Both the position numbers and the translations under genes were made by a program. 11,565 nucleotides of DNA from Sulfurovum sp. UBA7648 (GTDB lineage: Bacteria; Campylobacterota; Campylobacteria; Campylobacterales; Sulfurovaceae). The stretch spans positions 434,396 through 445,960 of the forward strand of contig DLIG01000021.1 in the NCBI GenBank assembly GCA_002483605.1, read 5' to 3'. The notes beneath the pieces are model-generated. The model saw only the letters and a program-made list of their open reading frames with translations. It was not told the DNA's origin and ran no database searches. Positions 8,007-11,565 of this stretch are shown here, one piece after another (position 1 is the first letter of the stretch; every line of letters begins with the position of its first letter).

Positions 8007-8393
8007 ATGATAGAATATAATATGAAAATATTTTTGCAACAATATTATGCAGTAATCATTGCTACTGTTATTTTTTTGGCCGTAATGATAGCTAAAGTGC
8101 CATTTTATTTGGCAGTGACTCTAATGTTGGAGTTCGTGGTTATGATCGAAGTTGTCAGAATGATAGTTGATTTTATAGAACGCAAACGAGTGCAGCTTCG
8201 ATTTGTTATTGATATTTTTATTATATTTTTGACTCGTGATGTTATTATTCAGGTTACACAACCTACTATCAATCAAGAGAGAATTTTGTTTCTGCTTTTG
8301 GTTATTTTTATTTTTTTTATATTTCGTCTCTTGTCGTTATTTTTTAGTCCTTCTGCTATTCCTAAAAATAATAAAACACAAGAGATTGAATAA
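8007..8393 (+). CDS. PsiE-family four-helix inner-membrane protein
   Basis: This 128-residue, very hydrophobic protein has four predicted membrane helices at about 12-30, 33-55, 64-84 and 92-113 and a short polar C-terminal tail. The charged stretch between helices 2 and 3 (IEVVRMIVDFIERKRVQLRFVIDI) and the TRDVI motif in helix 3 match the PsiE family (named for phosphate-starvation-inducible E of E. coli). The biochemical function of that family is not established. The first ATG is preferred because an AGGCGG-like ribosome site lies about 9 bases upstream; an in-frame ATG at 8022 lacks one. It probably shares a transcript with the preceding gene. No convincing Pho box was found, so the name should not be taken as evidence of phosphate control here. 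Confidence 0.72.
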   Translation: MIEYNMKIFLQQYYAVIIATVIFLAVMIAKVPFYLAVTLMLEFVVMIEVVRMIVDFIERKRVQLRFVIDIFIIFLTRDVIIQVTQPTINQERILFLLLVIFIFFIFRLLSLFFSPSAIPKNNKTQEIE

Positions 8394-8452
8394 TCCATCT
8401 TTTCTTGGTTCAATATTATTACCCAAAAGAACTTTTGTGTTAAAGATTCAAT

Positions 8453-8469
8453 TTTGAGCTTGTCTCAAA
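8453..8469 (+). terminator. Weak terminator-like hairpin after the psiE-like gene
   Basis: TTTGAG (8453-8458) and CTCAAA (8464-8469) form a 6-bp inverted repeat around a 5-base loop, followed by GTTTTAG. The stem is AT-rich and the T-run short, so it would be a weak Rho-independent terminator at best. Its place about 60 bp after the psiE-like stop, before the promoter region of the next gene, fits that role. Confidence 0.35.
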
Positions 8470-8499
8470 GTTTTAGAATCTGTCAAATAAATATACAAG

Positions 8500-8516
8500 T
8501 TAAGAATCATTAAGAA
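8500..8516 (+). promoter_or_regulatory. Tandem TTAAGAA direct repeats, candidate response-regulator operator
   Basis: TTAAGAA occurs at 8500-8506 and again at 8510-8516, exactly 10 bp apart, so both copies face the same side of the helix. This is the usual arrangement for tandem binding of OmpR-family regulators, and such a regulator is encoded just downstream (9100-9753). If transcription starts near 8559 the repeats lie at about -59 to -43, just upstream of the -35 region, the normal position for an activator. Repeats and spacing are seen directly; the binding partner is inferred. Confidence 0.45.
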
Positions 8517-8543
8517 ATCATATAAAGTTCGTTTAGTTTCGGA

Positions 8544-8571
8544 TGTAATACTTGCATTGTAGAAATACAAT
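8544..8571 (+). promoter_or_regulatory. Candidate promoter and leader palindrome of the Spy-like gene
   Basis: TGTAATACT (8544-8552) resembles an extended -10 element (TGn plus AATACT, 4 of 6 matches). Just after it ATTGTA (8556-8561) and TACAAT (8566-8571) form a perfect 6-bp inverted repeat with a GAAA loop. TACAAT could alternatively be the -10 box itself. TTGCAT flanks the palindrome on both sides (8552-8557 and 8575-8580). A good ribosome site AAAGGA (8581-8586) follows, 6 bases before the ATG. Which element is the real -10 cannot be settled by eye. Confidence 0.35.
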
Positions 8572-8592
8572 ATATTGCATAAAGGACAATAA

Positions 8593-9081
8593 ATGAAAAA
8601 TAAATTAACACTCTCTATAGCTGCATTAATGGCAGTCGGAACTTTTGCATTTGCTCAACCGTCTCAAGGAAATTGTAAAATGCAATACAAATGCGGTATT
8701 CATAAACATTCACAAATGAACAATGCTGATATTTTTGGAAAATTAAATTTAAGTGATTCACAAAAAAGGGCAATGGCGCAAAATAGACAAGCAAATTTTA
8801 AAAAGATGAAATTTGCAAAACAAAATAGAGTCAGAGTCAAAATGAGTAATTATCTAAGCACCAATGGTTTTGACAAGGTTAGATTTGTTAGAGATAGAGC
8901 ACAAATGTCTCAAAATAGAGCAGCCGACATGGCAAATGCTTTTTCTAAGCAGTATGATGTTTTGACGCCATCACAAAAAAAGCAATTTATTAAAATGCTA
9001 AAAGAAAAAGAAGCAAGCAGAGTTGCAAAAATGGGTAGACACGGATCAAGAGGCGGTAGTTGTGGTTTTAAACAAGGATAA
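8593..9081 (+). CDS. Secreted Spy/CpxP-like periplasmic stress protein
   Basis: This is a 162-residue protein with a clear Sec signal peptide (basic start, hydrophobic 7-20, predicted cut AFA|QP after residue 21). The mature part is strongly basic and helical. It carries two LTxxQ-like motifs, LNLSDSQ (51-57) and LTPSQ (124-128), the hallmark of the Spy/CpxP/ZraP superfamily of periplasmic chaperones and sensor-kinase modulators. Unlike E. coli Spy it has three cysteines (C28, C34, C157) in segments with Met, His or Gly: CKMQYKCGIHKHSQM near the N-terminus and GGSCGF at the end. These may bind metal or form a disulfide. It lies 18 bp before a response regulator and kinase, the layout of CpxP and ZraP with their two-component systems. 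It likely reports on, protects against or feeds back on the envelope stress they sense. Its own promoter and repeats lie upstream. Confidence 0.72.
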   Translation: MKNKLTLSIAALMAVGTFAFAQPSQGNCKMQYKCGIHKHSQMNNADIFGKLNLSDSQKRAMAQNRQANFKKMKFAKQNRVRVKMSNYLSTNGFDKVRFVRDRAQMSQNRAADMANAFSKQYDVLTPSQKKQFIKMLKEKEASRVAKMGRHGSRGGSCGFKQG

Positions 9082-9099
9082 AATAGGTTATAATATTAA

Positions 9100-9753
9100 A
9101 TGATTAAAATCTTAATGATCGAAGATGATACTGAATTTTCAACGCTTTTGACCAATTTTTTACGTCAATACGGAATAGAAGTTACGAGCTATGAAGATCC
9201 GTTTTTGGGACTAAGTGCCGGCATAGATAAGTATGATCTGCTTATACTGGATCTTACTTTGCCGGGAATGGATGGTATTGAAGTATGCAAAGAGATAGTT
9301 TCAAAATACGATATCCCAATCATTATATCCTCAGCTAGAAGCGATATAAGCGATAAGATAATAGGGCTTCAGATTGGGGCAGATGATTATCTTCCTAAGC
9401 CGTATGATCCAAAAGAGATGTATGCACGCATAATATCTCTTCTGCGCAGATATAAAAAAGCACATACCATCAAAGAGCCCACCTATCGTCTCAGAATTGA
9501 TGAAAATAAAGAGCAGATAATTTTTGATGACATTCCATTGGAACTCACCCCCGCAGAATATGAAGTTTTAAAACTGTTGATCCAAAATCGCGGTGCAACT
9601 GTATCCAAAGAACAGATCTTATATGGTTCTGAGGTATTTAATTACGGAGGCGACGCATCGTTGGCCGTGATATTAAATAGGCTTCGCAATAAGTTAGATC
9701 ATTCAGTAACCATCAAGACCATTAGAGGTGTCGGATATCGGTTGCTTGCATGA
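9100..9753 (+). CDS. OmpR/PhoB-family response regulator (ArsR/CpxR-like)
   Basis: This 217-residue DNA-binding regulator works with the kinase that follows. The receiver domain (1 to about 115) has the acidic pair D9-D10, the phosphate-accepting D51 (LILDLTLPGMDG), the switch Ser at 78 (ISSARSD) and K100 (YLPKPYDP), so it should be phosphorylated normally. A linker leads to a winged-helix DNA-binding domain (about 125-217) with LELTPAEYEVLKLL and the C-terminal TIRGVGYRL wing typical of the OmpR class. The ribosome site is weak (AGG about 12 bases upstream), so translation may be coupled to the Spy-like gene 18 bp before it. The stop overlaps the kinase start by 4 bp. The likely target includes the TTAAGAA repeats before the Spy-like gene (inferred). 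ArsR here means the Helicobacter acid-response regulator, not the arsenic repressor. Confidence 0.88.
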   Translation: MIKILMIEDDTEFSTLLTNFLRQYGIEVTSYEDPFLGLSAGIDKYDLLILDLTLPGMDGIEVCKEIVSKYDIPIIISSARSDISDKIIGLQIGADDYLPKPYDPKEMYARIISLLRRYKKAHTIKEPTYRLRIDENKEQIIFDDIPLELTPAEYEVLKLLIQNRGATVSKEQILYGSEVFNYGGDASLAVILNRLRNKLDHSVTIKTIRGVGYRLLA

Positions 9754-10964
9754 GTTTATATCATAAAATCCGTATAATTTTTTTAGTAGCTTTTTTGTTT
9801 GTAAGTGCTTTTTTTGGGTTATTTCTTTTTATAAACGACAATACGCAAAAACATGATACACAAAAAAGATATATGCAAACTGCTCGTTTTGTTTTGGTTA
9901 ATTTGCATAATAACAATAATCAAGATTCGCAATTAGTAGAAATTCTAAAAGAGAATAATTTTAGACTGCTGCCAAATTCTCCTGATACAATCTCTAACAT
10001 TAAATCTTTGCCGCTAGTATTTAGCAGAAAAACACCTAATAATAACAAAGTAGAAGTCTATAAAGGCCACAAGAATAATTATCTTGCATTCGAAGATGAT
10101 GATAAAATAGTAATGGTGCTTGAAGATCTATCAATACAAAAATCCGCTTGGGAAATTATGTTTGGATATGCTGTTAGTTTGGTGTTCTTGATCATGCTTT
10201 ATTTGTGGCTTATAGGGAGCCTGAAGCCTCTTAAAGTATTGCAGACGCAGATACAGCGAGTAGTCAGCGGCGATTTATCCGTATCCACGCATTCAAATGC
10301 CACAGATGAAATAGGACAGGTGGCAAATGCTTTTGATGCGGCATTAAGAAAAATTGAAACTCTTATTAATTCCAGGCAGCTTTTTTTGCGTACTATTATG
10401 CATGAGCTTAAAACGCCGATCGCAAAAGGTGTTATTCTTACAGAATTTGTAGAAAAAGCAGAGATCAAAAAAGGATATGAAAATGTTTTTGAAAGATTGG
10501 AACTTCTGATCGAAGAATTTTCCAAAATTGAACAGATGTTATCTTCAAATTATCAATTAAAACCGGCATCATATAGTATGATAGACATTATTGAGCAAGC
10601 AATGGAGCTTATGATATTGGATGAAGAAGAGATACAGCAACAAATTACAATAGTGCAAAATAGCAACTTAATCGTTCATAGCGACTTTGATCTGCTTAGT
10701 TTAGCCTTTAAAAATCTTATTTCAAATGCTATATCTTATTCGCCATCACATCATGCAACTATTCGCATAGAAAAGAATAGCGTAATTATAGAAAATGACG
10801 GAAAACAATTCACGCAAAATATTCAAAGTTGTTTTGTGCCTTTTCATGCAGGTTCAAATGGAAGCGGTTTAGGGCTGTATATAGTAAAAAACATACTTGA
10901 TCTTTTGAATCATAAGTTAAAATATGTTTATGATAAAAAAAATATATTTATTATAGAGTTTTGA
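9750..10964 (+). CDS. Membrane sensor histidine kinase, ArsS-like
   Basis: This 404-residue inner-membrane kinase should phosphorylate the regulator encoded just before it. Helix 1 (about 8-28) and helix 2 (about 137-156) bound a small periplasmic sensor region of about 105 residues rich in Asn and Lys. A HAMP linker follows (about 157-208, with SLKPLKVL and DEIGQVANAFD). The H-box FLRTIMHELKTPIAKG contains the phosphorylated H218. The catalytic domain has the N-box KNLISNAISYSP (N322, N326), a G1-like ENDG (348-351) and the G2 box GSGLGLYIVKN (371-381). The HELKTPIAKG sequence and the short C-terminus after G2 match the ArsS kinases of Campylobacterota, which in Helicobacter sense acid. The signal here is unknown; with a Spy-like partner, misfolded envelope protein, metal or pH are the leading options. 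It starts inside the regulator stop codon. Confidence 0.87.
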   Translation: MSLYHKIRIIFLVAFLFVSAFFGLFLFINDNTQKHDTQKRYMQTARFVLVNLHNNNNQDSQLVEILKENNFRLLPNSPDTISNIKSLPLVFSRKTPNNNKVEVYKGHKNNYLAFEDDDKIVMVLEDLSIQKSAWEIMFGYAVSLVFLIMLYLWLIGSLKPLKVLQTQIQRVVSGDLSVSTHSNATDEIGQVANAFDAALRKIETLINSRQLFLRTIMHELKTPIAKGVILTEFVEKAEIKKGYENVFERLELLIEEFSKIEQMLSSNYQLKPASYSMIDIIEQAMELMILDEEEIQQQITIVQNSNLIVHSDFDLLSLAFKNLISNAISYSPSHHATIRIEKNSVIIENDGKQFTQNIQSCFVPFHAGSNGSGLGLYIVKNILDLLNHKLKYVYDKKNIFIIEF

Positions 10965-10980
10965 TAATTTTGGAGAAAAA

Positions 10981-11445
10981 ATGAAAATAACAGTAGCAAT
11001 TATAGATAAAGGCGGAAAGGAAAAACTATATTCACCGCTTATTGAACACTACAGTAAGCTCATCAAATTATATTCTCAAATCAATATAATTGATGTATTT
11101 GATAAAAAAATTGCAAGAGCTCAAGATGTTTCAGCGCAAATGGCACAAAAAAGTTATTCTGATGCTTTGGATACATATCTATCAAAAAATAGTATCACCA
11201 TAGCATTGGATCCAAGCTCAAAACAGCTAAATAGCGAGGAGTTTGCGTTATTGCTTAAGGATAAAAGTGATGTAACATTTCTAATTGGCGGTGCATACGG
11301 CTTCGAGAGGGATTTTGTATCCAAATGTAATCATGCCATATCTTTGGGTAAAATTACACTTTCACATAAACTTGTGAAAGTGGTGCTGTTAGAACAAATT
11401 TTTAGAGGTTTGTCTATAAACAGTAATCATCCATATCATAAATAG
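10981..11445 (+). CDS. rlmH: 23S rRNA pseudouridine-1915 N3-methyltransferase
   Basis: RlmH is a SPOUT-class methyltransferase that uses S-adenosylmethionine to methylate pseudouridine 1915 in helix 69 of 23S rRNA, acting on assembled 70S ribosomes. The 154-residue length is typical (about 150-160). The SAM-binding knot shows LIGGAYGF (101-108) and the family tail is complete: SLGKITLSHKLVKVVLLEQIFRG (121-143, given with its key residues S, T, H, L, E, Q) and the terminal PYHK. A strong ribosome site (TTGGAG, 6 bases before ATG) fixes the start. It follows the kinase stop by 16 bp and precedes a DksA-type gene by 15 bp. In Campylobacter (from memory) it sits next to accD, so the intervening genes here may be a lineage-specific insertion. 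Confidence 0.95.
   Translation: MKITVAIIDKGGKEKLYSPLIEHYSKLIKLYSQINIIDVFDKKIARAQDVSAQMAQKSYSDALDTYLSKNSITIALDPSSKQLNSEEFALLLKDKSDVTFLIGGAYGFERDFVSKCNHAISLGKITLSHKLVKVVLLEQIFRGLSINSNHPYHK
11357..11382. repeat. Perfect 10-bp inverted repeat inside rlmH
   Basis: CACTTTCACA (11357-11366) and TGTGAAAGTG (11373-11382) are exact reverse complements around a 6-base loop. In the mRNA this would be a stable hairpin, about 60 bases before the rlmH stop and 80 before the next start. It lies over codons for the conserved TLSHKLVKV segment, so it may be a by-product of protein sequence. No T-run follows, so it is not a standard terminator. Confidence 0.5.
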
Positions 11446-11460
11446 AGGAGTGTTGCCAAA

Positions 11461-11565
11461 ATGCTAACACAGTCTGAACTAAATGAATTTCAAACAAAAC
11501 TACTCGCCAGAAAAGCGAAAATCGAGGCCAATCTGAGCAAAACATCCACAGAGCTTGATGATATT
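11461..11565 (+). CDS. DksA/TraR-type protein, 5' end only
   Basis: The last 105 bases encode 35 residues starting MLTQSELNEFQTKLL, followed by a charged, heptad-like stretch (ARKAKIEANLSKTSTELDD). This looks like the first helix of the coiled coil of a DksA/TraR protein, a factor that inserts its coiled coil into the RNA polymerase secondary channel and, in DksA, works with ppGpp. The diagnostic four-cysteine zinc finger lies beyond the window, so the call rests on this short start and on gene order: a DksA-type gene next to rlmH is known in Campylobacter (from memory). A GAGGAG ribosome site 10 bases upstream supports the ATG. Confidence 0.65.
   Translation, partial: MLTQSELNEFQTKLLARKAKIEANLSKTSTELDDI

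Noticed and set aside
8236..8457. A 73-residue plus-strand frame overlapping the psiE-like gene
   Set aside because: Its hydrophobic content is the out-of-frame reading of the PsiE membrane helices; it has no ribosome site and no recognisable motif.
8476..8498. CTGTCAAAT-like sequence resembling half of a Pho box near the psiE-like gene
   Set aside because: Only one of the two CTGTCAT-type halves is present, and it lies downstream of the psiE-like gene, not before it.
9089..9094. TATAAT as a -10 promoter box for the response regulator
   Set aside because: It ends 5 bp before the ATG, which would require transcription to start within or after the start codon; likely chance in AT-rich sequence.
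1..11565. CRISPR array, insertion sequence, phage, tRNA or rRNA genes
   Set aside because: No regularly spaced repeats, transposase or integrase frames, cloverleaf-like sequences or rRNA segments were recognised on either strand.

Overview
The window is AT-rich, densely packed DNA that reads almost entirely left to right. It is most likely from a Campylobacterota (epsilonproteobacterial) chromosome of the Sulfurimonas/Sulfurovum/Campylobacter kind. The reasons are the codon and base style, an accD gene sharing a neighbourhood with rlmH and a DksA-type zinc-finger gene, and an ArsS-like sensor kinase with the HELKTPIAKG H-box. The genus cannot be named from this sequence alone.

Left half (1-7265): a tight gene run. 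It holds the 3' four-fifths or so of gltB, then gltD (glutamate synthase large and small subunits, ammonia assimilation). These are followed by an inositol-monophosphatase-family phosphatase, accD (carboxyltransferase beta subunit of acetyl-CoA carboxylase) and a short ThiE/TenI-type protein whose start overlaps the accD stop. Gaps are 1 to 21 bp or negative, which suggests co-transcription. Apart from the short ThiE-like protein these are ordinary housekeeping genes.

Middle (7266-8592): a 199-bp gene-poor gap contains two adjacent imperfect stem-loops and a suspicious minus-strand reading frame broken by one stop. Next come two small envelope genes: a membrane-anchored thioredoxin-fold protein with no cysteine, and a four-helix PsiE-family membrane protein. 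A second 199-bp gap follows. It carries a terminator-like hairpin, a pair of TTAAGAA direct repeats exactly 10 bp apart, and promoter-like sequence.

Right half (8593-11565): a secreted, basic Spy/CpxP-like protein is followed by an OmpR-family response regulator and a membrane sensor histidine kinase (ArsRS-like; the two overlap by 4 bp). This looks like an envelope- or metal-stress circuit resembling CpxP-CpxRA in design. The direct repeats in front of the Spy-like gene are a plausible operator for the regulator. Housekeeping resumes with rlmH and the 5' end of a DksA/TraR-type gene, cut by the window end.

I see no insertion sequence, integrase, CRISPR array, tRNA or rRNA. The most unusual parts are the Spy-like/two-component module with its repeats, the cysteine-free thioredoxin-like protein, and the structured gap at 7266-7464.
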